64,000 nucleotides of DNA from Rhizobium ecuadorense (GCF_001187535.1 NZ_LFIO01001078.1:37958-101957); one strand, 5' to 3'. Numbered from the stretch's first letter, positions 52,739 through 62,346 are shown. Translations and numbers: made by a program. Notes: generated from the sequence alone by a model not told the origin.

Positions 52739-53743
52739 TCAGCCCGCCTGCTTCAGGCTTTCCTCGAGGATCATGTCGTAGAGCAGTCTTGCGCTCGGCG
52801 GCAGCGCCCGTTCCCTGGCAGCGATCAGGCTGTAGGGCTTGACGTTGATGTCGAAATCGATCGGCAGCACGCGTACATCGGCGGCCTTGGCGCCCTGGCC
52901 GGCAAGGAAATGGGCGACGTCGACGGCGACAGGGGCGATCGCATCGGTCTCGCAGACGATGGCGCAGGTCAGCAGCAGCGAGGAGGTGTTGACGATATTT
53001 TCCGGCAGCGCCACGCCGCGCGCCAGGAAAATGTCTTCGATCGTGCGGCGCAGCAGCGTGCCCGGCGGCTGGAACACCCAGTCGTAACCCCTGACGTCGG
53101 CAAGGCTGCTCACCTTCTGCTTCAAGAGCGGATGGCTCTTGCGCACGATCAGGCAGGCCCGCTCGATGCCGATCTCCGTCACCTCGAACAGGCGCGGATT
53201 GAGGTCGTCGGGAATGCGGCCGATGATGAAGTCGTGGCGGGCGGCGAGCAGTTCGCGGGCGAGCACATTGCTGGTCTCCACCTGGATGTTGATCTCGATG
53301 CCGGGATAGGCCTTGCGCACCTTGTTGATCGCCGGCACGACGAGGCTCATGGCCGGCGCCGTCACCGCGCCGATGAAGACCGAGCCGCCCTTGCCGCTCT
53401 TCAATTCGCCGATCTCGCGGCTCGCCTCGCGCAGCTCCAGCAGGATTTTGCGCGCCCGTCTGGCAAGGGCCGCGCCGAAGGTCGTCAGCACCACGCCGCG
53501 GGCCACACGCTCATAGAGCTGTGTCTTGGTGATCGATTCCATTTCGGACAGCATGCGCGATGCGGCGGGCTGCGAGATGTTGAGGACTTCCGCAGCTGCG
53601 GAAATCTGTCCACTATCTTCGATTGCGACGATCATCCGCAGGTGATTCAGCTTAAGTCCTGCACGTAAAAGGCCGTCATTGCCGAAATTATCACTGTGGA
53701 TATCGACATGGTCCATCGAAATGGGCTCTGAAACAATCGTCAT
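52739..53743 (-). CDS. gbpR: LysR-family regulator of chvE (GbpR)
   Basis: A 334-residue LysR-type regulator. The DNA-binding part is LNHLRMIVAIEDSGQISAAA followed by NISQPAASRMLSEME, then LYERVARGVVLTTFGAALAR. The effector domain carries GSVFIGAVTAPAMSLVVPAI. It diverges from chvE exactly as gbpR does in Agrobacterium, where the protein activates chvE in response to galactose, arabinose and fucose. Start ATG 53743 has GAGGAGG about 9 bases upstream. Confidence 0.92.
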   Translation of the reverse strand: MTIVSEPISMDHVDIHSDNFGNDGLLRAGLKLNHLRMIVAIEDSGQISAAAEVLNISQPAASRMLSEMESITKTQLYERVARGVVLTTFGAALARRARKILLELREASREIGELKSGKGGSVFIGAVTAPAMSLVVPAINKVRKAYPGIEINIQVETSNVLARELLAARHDFIIGRIPDDLNPRLFEVTEIGIERACLIVRKSHPLLKQKVSSLADVRGYDWVFQPPGTLLRRTIEDIFLARGVALPENIVNTSSLLLTCAIVCETDAIAPVAVDVAHFLAGQGAKAADVRVLPIDFDINVKPYSLIAARERALPPSARLLYDMILEESLKQAG

Positions 53744-54013
53744 GGTTGCAGCCTCCTCGCTGCGCTCCATCAAAAGTAATACTTTTTAACGATATACCAA
53801 AATTGTTATGCACGTTACCACTTATTCTATTTGACAGTTATAGGAATCCATACCAGTTTGCCGCCGTGTGCTGGTTGGCACTCAACACGTGTGAGATCGT
53901 GGAGGAGACCTACTTCGTTTCTCACCATCTGAAGTAACTATCCAATACGGAACCTGCCACAGTTTCGGGGCGGGCGATTTTTCGTCCGCTGCTTATTAAC
54001 AAGGGAGAGAGAA
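53744..54013. promoter_or_regulatory. gbpR-chvE divergent control region
   Basis: This 270-base gap is AT-rich near 53770-53860. TTGACA at 53831-53836 is a good plus-strand -35, but no good -10 is found 17 bases on, which fits a promoter that needs an activator such as GbpR. GGGAGAGAG before chvE is a strong ribosome-binding site. Confidence 0.5.
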
Positions 54014-55078
54014 ATGAAGTCCATTATCTCATTGATGGCTGCGGCTGCCTTCGGCGTCGCTTCGTTCGTTGTGCCGGCAATCGCCGCCGACAAGGGCACC
54101 GTCGGCATTGCCATGCCGACCAAGGCTTCGGCTCGCTGGATCGACGACGGCAACAACATCGTCAAGCAGCTCGAAGCTGCCGGTTACGCCACGGACCTGC
54201 AGTATGGCGACGACGATATTCCGAACCAGCTTTCGCAGATCGAAAACATGGTCACCAAGGGTGCCAAGGTTCTGGTCATCGCTTCGATCGACGGCACGAC
54301 GCTTTCCGACGTTCTGCAGAAGGCGCATGACGCCGGCATCAAGGTCATCGCTTATGACCGTCTGATCCGCGATTCGGGCAATGTCGATTACTACGCGACG
54401 TTCGACAACTTCCAGGTCGGCGTTCTGCAGGCTGGCTCCATCGTTGACGGCCTCGGCCTCAAGGATGGCAAGGGCCCGTTCAACATCGAACTGTTCGGCG
54501 GTTCGCCGGACGACAACAACGCCTTCTTCTTCTATGATGGCGCAATGTCGGTCCTGCAGCCCTACATCGACTCGGGCAAGCTCGTCGTGAAGTCCGGCCA
54601 GACCGGCATGGACAAGGTCGGCACCCTGCGTTGGGATCCGGCAACGGCCCAGGCCCGCATGGACAACCTGCTCTCGGCTAACTACACCGACGCCAAGGTC
54701 GACGCCGTTCTGTCGCCTTACGACGGTCTGTCGATCGGTATCATCTCCTCGCTGAAGGGCGTTGGTTACGGTACGGCTGCTCAGCCGCTGCCGATCGTCA
54801 CCGGCCAGGACGCTGAAATCCCGTCGGTCAAGTCGATCATCGCTGGCGAACAGCACTCGACGATCTTCAAGGACACCCGCGAACTCGCCAAGGTCACTGT
54901 TGCCATGGTCGATGCCGTCATGTCCGGCAAGGAGCCTGAGGTCAACGACACCAAGACCTACGACAACGGCGTCAAGGTCGTTCCGTCCTACCTGCTGAAG
55001 CCGGTTGCCGTCGACAAGACCAACTACAAGCAGATCCTCGTCGACAGCGGTTACTACTCTGAAGACAAGCTGAAGTAA
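54014..55078 (+). CDS. chvE: ChvE multiple sugar-binding periplasmic protein
   Basis: A 354-residue periplasmic sugar-binding protein. The signal peptide ends near PAIAAD (residue 24). Core motifs include VGIAMPTKASARWIDDG, ASIDGTTLSDVL, VIAYDRLIRDSGNVDYYATF and TGQDAEIPSVKSIIAGEQHS. In Agrobacterium ChvE binds glucose, galactose, arabinose and xylose, feeds the GguAB transporter and signals to VirA; here it heads a transport and arabinonate-degradation operon. Codon use is strongly biased to abundant tRNAs, as for a highly expressed protein. Confidence 0.96.
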   Translation: MKSIISLMAAAAFGVASFVVPAIAADKGTVGIAMPTKASARWIDDGNNIVKQLEAAGYATDLQYGDDDIPNQLSQIENMVTKGAKVLVIASIDGTTLSDVLQKAHDAGIKVIAYDRLIRDSGNVDYYATFDNFQVGVLQAGSIVDGLGLKDGKGPFNIELFGGSPDDNNAFFFYDGAMSVLQPYIDSGKLVVKSGQTGMDKVGTLRWDPATAQARMDNLLSANYTDAKVDAVLSPYDGLSIGIISSLKGVGYGTAAQPLPIVTGQDAEIPSVKSIIAGEQHSTIFKDTRELAKVTVAMVDAVMSGKEPEVNDTKTYDNGVKVVPSYLLKPVAVDKTNYKQILVDSGYYSEDKLK

Positions 55079-55091
55079 GACGTTAAGCAGG

Positions 55092-55123
55092 AGGCCGGAA
55101 CCCGCGCTTGCGGGTTCCGGTCT
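55092..55123 (+). terminator. Hairpin between chvE and gguA
   Basis: AGGCCGGAACCCGC and GCGGGTTCCGGTCT form an 11- to 14-base stem around GCTT, followed by TTCGATTTTA. It lies 13 bases past the chvE stop. It could be a partial terminator or an mRNA end that keeps the binding protein more abundant than GguA and GguB. Confidence 0.7.
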
Positions 55124-55177
55124 TCGATTTTATGATCGCCAAGCCGCTTGGCGGCTCAAGGCGCTGGAACTTTGACT

Positions 55178-56716
55178 ATGGACAACACCATCCTCGAAAT
55201 GCGGAGCATCACCAAGACGTTCCCGGGCGTCAAGGCGCTGGAGAACGTGAACCTTAAGGTTCGCAAGGGTGAAATTCACGCATTGGTCGGCGAAAACGGG
55301 GCCGGCAAATCGACCCTGATGAAAGTCCTATCGGGCGTCTACCCCACCGGAAGTTATGACGGCGACATCGTCTATGAAGGCGAGACGCGCAACTTCAAGG
55401 TCCTGAAGGATTCCGAAGAAATCGGCATCGTCATCATCCACCAGGAGCTGGCGCTAGTGCCGCTGCTGTCGATCGGCGAGAACATCTTCCTCGGCAACGA
55501 GAATGCCAAGAGCGGCGTCATCAGCTGGGACGAGACGTTCAACCGCACCAAGCAGCTGCTCAAGAAGGTCGGCCTGTCGGAATCTCCGAACACTTTGGTA
55601 ACCGACATCGGCGTCGGCAAGCAGCAGCTCGTCGAGATCGCCAAGGCGCTGTCGAAGAGCGTCAAGCTGCTCATCCTCGACGAGCCCACCGCCTCGCTCA
55701 ATGAAAGCGATTCCGACGCGCTGCTGACGCTGCTGATGGAATTCCGCAAGCAGGGCATCACCTCGATCATCATTTCCCACAAGCTGAACGAGATCCGCAA
55801 GGTCGCCGACCAGATCACCGTGCTGCGCGACGGCATGACGGTCAAGACGCTCGACTGTCACGCGGACGAGATCAGCGAAGACATCATCATCCGCAACATG
55901 GTCGGCCGTGATCTCGAAGACCGCTATCCGCCGCGTTCGGTGCCGATCGGCGAAACCATTCTCGAAGTGAAGAACTGGAACGCCTATCACCAGCAGCACC
56001 GCGACCGTCAGGTCCTGCACGATATCAACGTCACCGTCCGCAAGGGCGAAGTCGTCGGTATCGCCGGTCTGATGGGGGCAGGGCGCACCGAATTTGCCAT
56101 GAGCCTGTTCGGCAAATCCTATGGGCACAAGATTTCGGGCGACGTGCTGATGCATGGCAAGCCGGTCGATGTCAGCACCGTGCGCCGGGCGATCGACGCC
56201 GGTCTCGCCTATGTCACCGAAGACCGAAAGCAGCTCGGCCTCGTGCTCAACGACACGATCCTGCACAATACGACGCTGGTCAATCTGAAGGCAGTGTCGA
56301 ATGCGTCTGTTATCGACAGTGTCAGGGAATCCCGGGTTGCGTCCGACTATCGCTCGAAGCTGCGCATCCGTTCTTCCAGCATCTTCCAGGAAACGGTCAA
56401 CCTTTCCGGCGGCAACCAGCAGAAGGTGGTGCTGTCGAAGTGGCTGTTCTCCAATCCCGATGTTTTGATCCTCGACGAGCCGACGCGCGGCATCGATGTG
56501 GGTGCAAAATACGAAATCTATACTATCATCAATCAGCTCGCGGCTGACGGCAAAGCCGTTCTGATGATCTCGTCGGAAATGCCGGAACTTCTTGGCACCT
56601 GCGACCGCATCTACGTCATGAATGAAGGACGTATCGTTGCGGAACTGCCGAAGGGAGAAGCGAGCCAGGAAACCATCATGCGCGCCATCATGCGCTCAGG
56701 AGAGAAGAAACAATGA
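55178..56716 (+). CDS. gguA: Sugar ABC transporter ATPase GguA
   Basis: A 512-residue protein with two ATPase domains in tandem, as in RbsA/MglA. The first has Walker A GENGAGKST, QLVEIAKALSKSVKLL and LILDEPTASL; the second has LSGGNQQKVVLSKWL and VLILDEPTRGIDVG. The second domain's Walker A is replaced by GLMGAGRTEF, which is usual for this class, so only the first domain binds ATP in the normal way. Start ATG 55178 was chosen because the family N-terminus begins MDNTILEMRS; the 10 codons upstream are untranslated. Its stop overlaps gguB as ATGA. Confidence 0.95.
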   Translation: MDNTILEMRSITKTFPGVKALENVNLKVRKGEIHALVGENGAGKSTLMKVLSGVYPTGSYDGDIVYEGETRNFKVLKDSEEIGIVIIHQELALVPLLSIGENIFLGNENAKSGVISWDETFNRTKQLLKKVGLSESPNTLVTDIGVGKQQLVEIAKALSKSVKLLILDEPTASLNESDSDALLTLLMEFRKQGITSIIISHKLNEIRKVADQITVLRDGMTVKTLDCHADEISEDIIIRNMVGRDLEDRYPPRSVPIGETILEVKNWNAYHQQHRDRQVLHDINVTVRKGEVVGIAGLMGAGRTEFAMSLFGKSYGHKISGDVLMHGKPVDVSTVRRAIDAGLAYVTEDRKQLGLVLNDTILHNTTLVNLKAVSNASVIDSVRESRVASDYRSKLRIRSSSIFQETVNLSGGNQQKVVLSKWLFSNPDVLILDEPTRGIDVGAKYEIYTIINQLAADGKAVLMISSEMPELLGTCDRIYVMNEGRIVAELPKGEASQETIMRAIMRSGEKKQ

Positions 56717-57924
56717 CGCCGATCAACCAACCCATCGCTGAGCAAGGGCGCGTCGTCTCGATCGGAGACTACGTTCGCGGCAACATCCGGGAATACGGCA
56801 TGTTCATCGCGCTGATCGCGATCATGGTGTTCTTCCAGATTTCGACCGGCGGCGTTCTCTTCAGGCCGCTCAACCTGACCAACATCATTCTGCAGAACTC
56901 GTTCATCGTCATCATGGCGCTGGGCATGCTGCTGATCATCGTCGCCGGCCATATCGATCTTTCGGTCGGTTCCGTCGTCGGTTTCATCGGCGCCATCGCC
57001 GGGGTGATGACGGTGCAATGGCACGTCAACTATGTCGTGGCGGCTGTCGTCTGTCTGGCCATGGGCGCGCTTGTCGGCGGTATCCAGGGCTATTTCGTCG
57101 CCTACCACAAGATCCCGGCCTTCATCGTCACGCTGGCCGGCATGCTGGTCTTCCGCGGCCTGACGCTGTTCGTGATGACGGCTTCGGGAACCGGCACCAG
57201 CATCGGTCCATTCCCGCCGGAGTTCCAGCTGATCAGCATCGGCTTCCTGCCGAACCTGTTCGATATGGGCGGCATCAACTCGACCTCGATCATCCTGACC
57301 GTCGTCGGCGCCGTCACCCTGTTCTACATGGCATGGCGCAAGCGGCTCTCGAACGAGAAGCATGGCAATGACGTCGAGCCCATGGGCTTCTTCCTCGTTC
57401 AGAACATCATTGTCGCGCTCGCCATTCTGGGGCTCGGCTACCAGCTGTCGATCTATCGCGGCTTCCCGAACGTGCTGGTCATCATGCTGGCCCTGGTCGC
57501 CGCCTACGCCTTCATTACCCGTCGCACGACGATCGGCCGCCGCATCTATGCCATGGGCGGCAATGAGAAGGCGACCAAGCTTTCCGGTATCAACACCGAG
57601 CGGCTGACCTTCCTGACTTTCGCCAATATGGGGCTGCTTGCCGGTCTTGCCGGCCTGATCGTGGCGCTGCGCCTCAATTCGGCGACGGCCAAGGGCGGCT
57701 TCGGTCTCGAGCTCGACGTCATCGCCGCCTGCTTCATCGGCGGCGCGTCGGCCCAGGGCGGCGTCGGCAAGGTGACGGGCGCAGTCATCGGCGCGCTGAT
57801 CATGGGCATCATGAACAACGGCATGTCGATCCACGGCCTCGGCACCGACTCGCAGCAGATGGTCAAGGGTGCGGTGCTTCTCGCCGCCGTGTTCTTCGAC
57901 GTCTACAACAAGAACAAGGGCTGA
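56713..57924 (+). CDS. gguB: Sugar ABC transporter permease GguB
   Basis: A 403-residue CUT2 permease with about ten to twelve membrane helices. Diagnostic stretches are MLLIIVAGHIDLSVGSVVGF, YHKIPAFIVTLAGMLVFRGL, RRIYAMGGNEKATKLSGI and AACFIGGASAQGGVGKVTGA. It forms the membrane channel with GguA; starting inside the gguA stop codon (ATGA) couples their synthesis. Substrates are those delivered by ChvE. Confidence 0.95.
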   Translation: MTPINQPIAEQGRVVSIGDYVRGNIREYGMFIALIAIMVFFQISTGGVLFRPLNLTNIILQNSFIVIMALGMLLIIVAGHIDLSVGSVVGFIGAIAGVMTVQWHVNYVVAAVVCLAMGALVGGIQGYFVAYHKIPAFIVTLAGMLVFRGLTLFVMTASGTGTSIGPFPPEFQLISIGFLPNLFDMGGINSTSIILTVVGAVTLFYMAWRKRLSNEKHGNDVEPMGFFLVQNIIVALAILGLGYQLSIYRGFPNVLVIMLALVAAYAFITRRTTIGRRIYAMGGNEKATKLSGINTERLTFLTFANMGLLAGLAGLIVALRLNSATAKGGFGLELDVIAACFIGGASAQGGVGKVTGAVIGALIMGIMNNGMSIHGLGTDSQQMVKGAVLLAAVFFDVYNKNKG

Positions 57925-58040
57925 GCGCTCAAGCGCAGCCCCGCATTCGCAGTCATATGAATGATCAATTCCGGCTCCTGATGGAGCCGGACAGGCGGAG
58001 CTTTTTCTTAAAGCTTCCCGGAACGAGAAGGATCGAAGTC

Positions 58041-59036
58041 GTGCTTATTTCCCAGATCAAGGATGCCAACGGAGAGATCGTCGTCGCCGTGCGCGAGCCC
58101 GGCGGCGCAGCCAGATCGGTCAAGAATGCCGGCAGCGTCTATGCGCTGGCGATGGAAGCCGCCGATGGCGGCAAGTCGCTCGCCGCGGTCATCGAGGCCC
58201 ATGGTTACGGCGATGCCGTCGATCTCGAAAAGGCCTATGCGGACGGCCGCTTCCTGCCGCCGATCACCCATCCGGACGCCGCCCACCTGCATCTGACCGG
58301 CACCGGCCTGACGCATCTCGGCTCGGCCGCCACCCGCGATTCCATGCACAAGAAGACCAGCGAGGCGGCCGAGGAAACGCTGACCGACTCGATGAAGATG
58401 TTCAAGATGGGTCTCGAGAACGGCAAGCCGAAATCCGGCGAAAAGGGCGTGCAGCCCGAATGGTTCTACAAGGGCAACGGCCACGGGACGGCTGCCCCCG
58501 GCGCGCCGCTCGTCTCGCCCTCCTTCGCGCTCGACGGCGGCGAAGAGCCTGAAATGGCTGGCATTTACGTCATCGCCACCGACGGTTCGCCGTTCCGCAT
58601 CGGCTTTGCGCTGTCGAACGAGTTTTCGGACCACGTCACCGAACGGATCAACTATCTCTATCTGGCCCACTCGAAACTGCGCCCCGCCGCCTATGGTCCG
58701 GAAATCCGCATCGGCGCCGCCCCCGACGATATCCGCGGCACCTCGCGCATCAAGCGCGGCGACAAGGTGATCTTCGAAAAGCCCTTCCTGTCGGGTGAAG
58801 CCAACATGTCGCACACCTTCGCCAATCTCGAATATCACCATTTCAAATACGGCCTCTTCCGTGCGCCTGGTGATGTCCATGTCCATATGTTCGGCACGGC
58901 GACGCTGTCTTTTGCCGACGGCATCAAGGCGGAAGAGGGCGATGTCTTCGAGATCGAAGTCGCCGAATTCGGCCTGCCGCTCAGGAATCCGCTGAAGGTG
59001 GCCGCCGAAGAAGAGATCGCCGTCAAGCAGCTCTGA
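58041..59036 (+). CDS. gguC: GguC-family protein (FAH-like, AraD1 group)
   Basis: A 331-residue protein of the GguC family, distantly like fumarylacetoacetate hydrolases: GIYVIATDGSPFRIGFALSN, SNEFSDHVTERINYLYLAHS, and a C-terminal FGTATLSFADGIKAEEGDVF. In this operon it is a candidate 2-keto-3-deoxy-L-arabinonate dehydratase, converting the product of arabinonate dehydratase into 2-oxoglutarate semialdehyde. The frame is open to 57957, but GTG 58041 follows GAGAAGGA and gives the family length. The older name marks it as part of the chvE-ggu cluster. Confidence 0.88.
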   Translation: MLISQIKDANGEIVVAVREPGGAARSVKNAGSVYALAMEAADGGKSLAAVIEAHGYGDAVDLEKAYADGRFLPPITHPDAAHLHLTGTGLTHLGSAATRDSMHKKTSEAAEETLTDSMKMFKMGLENGKPKSGEKGVQPEWFYKGNGHGTAAPGAPLVSPSFALDGGEEPEMAGIYVIATDGSPFRIGFALSNEFSDHVTERINYLYLAHSKLRPAAYGPEIRIGAAPDDIRGTSRIKRGDKVIFEKPFLSGEANMSHTFANLEYHHFKYGLFRAPGDVHVHMFGTATLSFADGIKAEEGDVFEIEVAEFGLPLRNPLKVAAEEEIAVKQL

Positions 59037-59043
59037 TTTTTGA

Positions 59044-59068
59044 GATCCGGCCGCTTGGTGGCCGGATC
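59044..59068 (+). terminator. Hairpin between gguC and the semialdehyde dehydrogenase gene
   Basis: GATCCGGCC (59044-59052) and GGCCGGATC (59060-59068) make a perfect 9-base stem with a 7-base loop. There is no run of T, so a processing or stability role is as likely as termination. The next gene starts 35 bases later, after GGAGG. Confidence 0.5.
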
Positions 59069-59102
59069 GTGATGTAAACGGTAAAGGAGGCTTGTTCAGC
59101 CC

Positions 59103-60536
59103 ATGACCATTTATCAAAACCTGATCGCCGGCGAATGGGTCGGCACGAACGCGACGAAAAACATCAACCCGTCCGATACCAACGAAGTCGTCGGCCTCTA
59201 TGCCGACGGCAGCGCCGAAGACACGAAGAATGCCATCGCCGCCGCCAAGGCCGCCTTTCCGGCCTGGTCGCGCTCAGGTATCTGGGAACGCCACGTCATC
59301 CTGAAGAAAACAGGCGACGAGATCATGGCGCGCAAGGACGAGCTCGGCGCGCTGCTTGCCCGCGAGGAAGGCAAGACGCTTCCCGAGGCCACCGGCGAAG
59401 TCATTCGTGCTTCGCAGATCTTCGAATTCTTCGCAGGCGAAGCGCTGCGGCTGGCCGGCGAGGTCATCCCCTCGGTGCGCCCGAACATCGGCGTCGAAAT
59501 CACCCGCGAGGGGCTCGGCGTCATCGGCATCATCACGCCGTGGAACTTCCCGATCGCCATTCCCGCCTGGAAGATCGCTCCGGCCCTCTGCTACGGCAAC
59601 ACCGTCGTCTTCAAGCCGGCCGAACTGGTGCCCGCCTGTTCCTGGGCGATCGTCGACATCCTCAACCGCGCCGGCCTGCCGAAGGGCGTGCTGAACCTGG
59701 TCATGGGCAAGGGCTCGGTCGTCGGCCAGGCGATGCTCGAAAGCCCCGATGTTCACGGCATCACCTTCACCGGTTCCACCGGCACCGGCCGCCGCGTCGC
59801 CGCCGCTTCCATCGAGCATAACCGCAAGTTCCAGCTGGAGATGGGCGGCAAGAACCCGATGGTCGTGCTCGACGATGCCGATCTGTCGGTCGCCGTCGAA
59901 GCCGCCGCCAATTCCGGCTTCTTCTCCACCGGCCAGCGCTGCACGGCATCCTCGCGGCTGATCGTCACCGAAGGCATCCACGACAAATTCGTCGCGGCCC
60001 TGACCGACAAGCTGAAGACGCTGGTCGTCGACAACGCGTTGAAGGCCGGCACCCATATCGGCCCTGTTGTCGACGAGCGGCAGCTGAAGACCGATACGGA
60101 CTATATCGAGATCGGCAAGTCGGAAGGCGCCAAGCTCGCCTTCGGCGGCGAAGTCATTTCCCGCGACACGCCCGGCTTCTACCTGCAGCCGACGCTGTTC
60201 ACCGAAGCGACCAACCAGATGCGCATCTCGCGCGAAGAGATCTTCGGACCGGTGGTCTCGGTGATCCGTGCGAAGGACTACGACGAGGCGCTTGCCATCG
60301 CCAACGACACGCCGTTCGGGCTTTCGGCTGGTATCGCCACGACGAGCCTGAAACACGCGACGCACTTCAAGCGCAATTCCGAGGCCGGCATGGTCATGGT
60401 CAATCTGCCGACGGCAGGCGTCGATTTTCATGTGCCGTTCGGCGGCCGCAAGGGTTCGTCCTACGGCCCGCGCGAGCAGGGCAAGTACGCGAGCGAATTC
60501 TACACCACCGTCAAGACCGCCTACACGCTGGCTTAA
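59103..60536 (+). CDS. Alpha-ketoglutarate semialdehyde dehydrogenase
   Basis: A 477-residue aldehyde dehydrogenase. The general base E246 lies in LEMGGKNPMVVLDDAD, the nucleophile C280 in FFSTGQRCTASSRL, and TPWNFPIAIPAWKIAPAL is the family signature. By position between gguC and L-arabinonate dehydratase it should oxidise 2-oxoglutarate semialdehyde to 2-oxoglutarate, completing the non-phosphorylative L-arabinose pathway. A GGAGG site lies 8 bases before the ATG. Specificity for NAD or NADP cannot be read. Confidence 0.92.
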   Translation: MTIYQNLIAGEWVGTNATKNINPSDTNEVVGLYADGSAEDTKNAIAAAKAAFPAWSRSGIWERHVILKKTGDEIMARKDELGALLAREEGKTLPEATGEVIRASQIFEFFAGEALRLAGEVIPSVRPNIGVEITREGLGVIGIITPWNFPIAIPAWKIAPALCYGNTVVFKPAELVPACSWAIVDILNRAGLPKGVLNLVMGKGSVVGQAMLESPDVHGITFTGSTGTGRRVAAASIEHNRKFQLEMGGKNPMVVLDDADLSVAVEAAANSGFFSTGQRCTASSRLIVTEGIHDKFVAALTDKLKTLVVDNALKAGTHIGPVVDERQLKTDTDYIEIGKSEGAKLAFGGEVISRDTPGFYLQPTLFTEATNQMRISREEIFGPVVSVIRAKDYDEALAIANDTPFGLSAGIATTSLKHATHFKRNSEAGMVMVNLPTAGVDFHVPFGGRKGSSYGPREQGKYASEFYTTVKTAYTLA

Positions 60537-60599
60537 AACAAAGCGCGATGACCCGGGCCGTACGAGGCGGTTCGGGGATATCCCTGAAGGACAGAGACT

Positions 60600-62339
60600 A
60601 TGAAAAAGAAAGCGGAATGGCCGCGCAGGCTGAGGTCGCAGGAATGGTACGGGGGCACGAGCCGCGATGTGATCTATCACCGCGGCTGGCTTAAGAACCA
60701 GGGATATCCGCACGACCTGTTCGACGGAAGGCCGGTGATCGGCATCCTCAACACCTGGTCGGATATGACCCCGTGCAACGGGCATCTCAGAGAACTCGCC
60801 GAGAAGGTCAAGGCTGGTGTATGGGAGGCCGGCGGCTTCCCGCTCGAGGTGCCGGTATTCTCCGCATCCGAAAACACCTTCCGCCCGACCGCGATGATGT
60901 ATCGCAACCTCGCCGCGCTCGCCGTGGAAGAGGCGATCCGCGGCCAGCCGATGGATGGATGCGTGCTGCTGGTCGGCTGCGACAAGACCACGCCGTCGCT
61001 TCTGATGGGTGCTGCCTCCGTCGATCTGCCATCGATCGTCGTCACCGGCGGGCCGATGCTGAACGGCTATTTCCGCGGCGAACGTGTCGGCTCCGGCACG
61101 CATCTGTGGAAGTTCTCCGAAATGGTGAAGGCCGGCGAGATGACGCAGGCCGAGTTCCTCGAGGCCGAAGCGTCGATGAGCCGTTCGTCGGGCACCTGCA
61201 ACACCATGGGCACGGCCTCGACCATGGCCTCGATGGCCGAGGCGCTCGGCATGGCGCTGTCCGGCAATGCTGCGATCCCGGGCGTCGATTCCCGCCGCAA
61301 GGTGATGGCGCAGCTGACCGGCCGCCGCATCGTGCAGATGGTCAAGGACGACCTGAAGCCGTCCGAGATCATGACGAAGCAGGCCTTCGAGAACGCCATC
61401 CGCACCAATGCGGCGATCGGCGGATCGACCAATGCCGTCATCCATCTGCTTGCGATCGCCGGCCGCGTCGGCATCGATCTGTCGCTCGACGACTGGGACC
61501 GCTGCGGCCGCGACGTCCCGACCATCGTCAACCTGATGCCGTCGGGCAAGTATCTGATGGAAGAGTTCTTCTATGCCGGCGGCCTGCCGGTGGTGCTGAA
61601 GCGCCTCGGCGAGGCCGGCCTCCTGCACAAGGATGCGCTGACGGTCTCCGGTGAAACCGTCTGGAACGAGGTCAAGGACGTCGTCAACTGGAACGAGGAC
61701 GTCATCCTGCCCGCCGAAAAGGCGCTGACGTCTTCGGGCGGCATCGTCGTGCTGCGCGGCAATCTGGCGCCGAAGGGCGCGGTGCTGAAGCCTTCGGCTG
61801 CCTCGCCGCATCTCCTGGTGCACCGGGGCAGGGCTGTGGTGTTCGAGGATATCGACGACTACAAGGCCAAGATCAACGACGACAATCTCGACATCGACGA
61901 GACCTGCATCATGGTCATGAAGAACTGCGGGCCGAAGGGTTATCCCGGGATGGCCGAGGTCGGCAATATGGGGCTGCCGCCGAAGGTGCTGAAGAAGGGC
62001 ATCCTCGATATGGTGCGCATTTCCGACGCCCGCATGTCCGGAACGGCCTACGGCACCGTCGTGCTGCATACCTCGCCGGAAGCGGCGGTCGGCGGCCCGC
62101 TCGCGGTTGTGAAAAACGGCGACATGATCGAGCTCGATGTGCCGAACCGTCGTCTGCACCTCGACATTTCCGACGAGGAACTGGCGCGCCGGCTTGCCGA
62201 ATGGCAGCCGAACCACGATCTGCCGACATCAGGCTATGCCTTCCTGCATCAGCAGCACGTCGAAGGGGCCGATACCGGCGCCGACCTCGACTTCCTCAAA
62301 GGATGTCGCGGAAACGCAGTCGGCAAGGACAGCCACTAA
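60600..62339 (+). CDS. araD: L-arabinonate dehydratase (IlvD/Edd family)
   Basis: A 579-residue dehydratase with an Fe-S cluster held by C59 (DMTPCNGH), C127 (GCDKTTPS) and C200 (SGTCNTMG). K129 in the second motif is the residue that becomes carbamylated for Mg binding, and RMSGTAYGT near residue 480 holds the base serine. Length and cysteine numbering agree with the structurally studied Rhizobium leguminosarum L-arabinonate dehydratase, which makes 2-keto-3-deoxy-L-arabinonate. It could also take D-fuconate or other sugar acids. The symbol araD is also used for an unrelated enzyme in E. coli. Confidence 0.93.
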   Translation: MKKKAEWPRRLRSQEWYGGTSRDVIYHRGWLKNQGYPHDLFDGRPVIGILNTWSDMTPCNGHLRELAEKVKAGVWEAGGFPLEVPVFSASENTFRPTAMMYRNLAALAVEEAIRGQPMDGCVLLVGCDKTTPSLLMGAASVDLPSIVVTGGPMLNGYFRGERVGSGTHLWKFSEMVKAGEMTQAEFLEAEASMSRSSGTCNTMGTASTMASMAEALGMALSGNAAIPGVDSRRKVMAQLTGRRIVQMVKDDLKPSEIMTKQAFENAIRTNAAIGGSTNAVIHLLAIAGRVGIDLSLDDWDRCGRDVPTIVNLMPSGKYLMEEFFYAGGLPVVLKRLGEAGLLHKDALTVSGETVWNEVKDVVNWNEDVILPAEKALTSSGGIVVLRGNLAPKGAVLKPSAASPHLLVHRGRAVVFEDIDDYKAKINDDNLDIDETCIMVMKNCGPKGYPGMAEVGNMGLPPKVLKKGILDMVRISDARMSGTAYGTVVLHTSPEAAVGGPLAVVKNGDMIELDVPNRRLHLDISDEELARRLAEWQPNHDLPTSGYAFLHQQHVEGADTGADLDFLKGCRGNAVGKDSH

Positions 62340-62346
62340 AAAAGAA

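Noticed and set aside
53831..53860. A full sigma-70 promoter for chvE
   Set aside because: The -35 TTGACA is perfect, but no acceptable -10 appears at 16-18 bases, so it is only mentioned inside the control region.
56611..57834. A long minus-strand frame opposite gguB, and similar ones opposite chvE (54029-54856) and gguC (58008-59117)
   Set aside because: Composition is dominated by D, H, R, A and Q, typical of the antisense of membrane or periplasmic-protein genes. No ribosome site or domain supports any of them.
59274..62216. A 980-codon open frame on the minus strand opposite the semialdehyde dehydrogenase and arabinonate dehydratase genes
   Set aside because: It is a shadow of two well-recognised plus-strand genes in high-GC DNA. 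The product is Asp/Arg/Gly/His-rich with no domain, and the plus-strand proteins have complete catalytic motifs.
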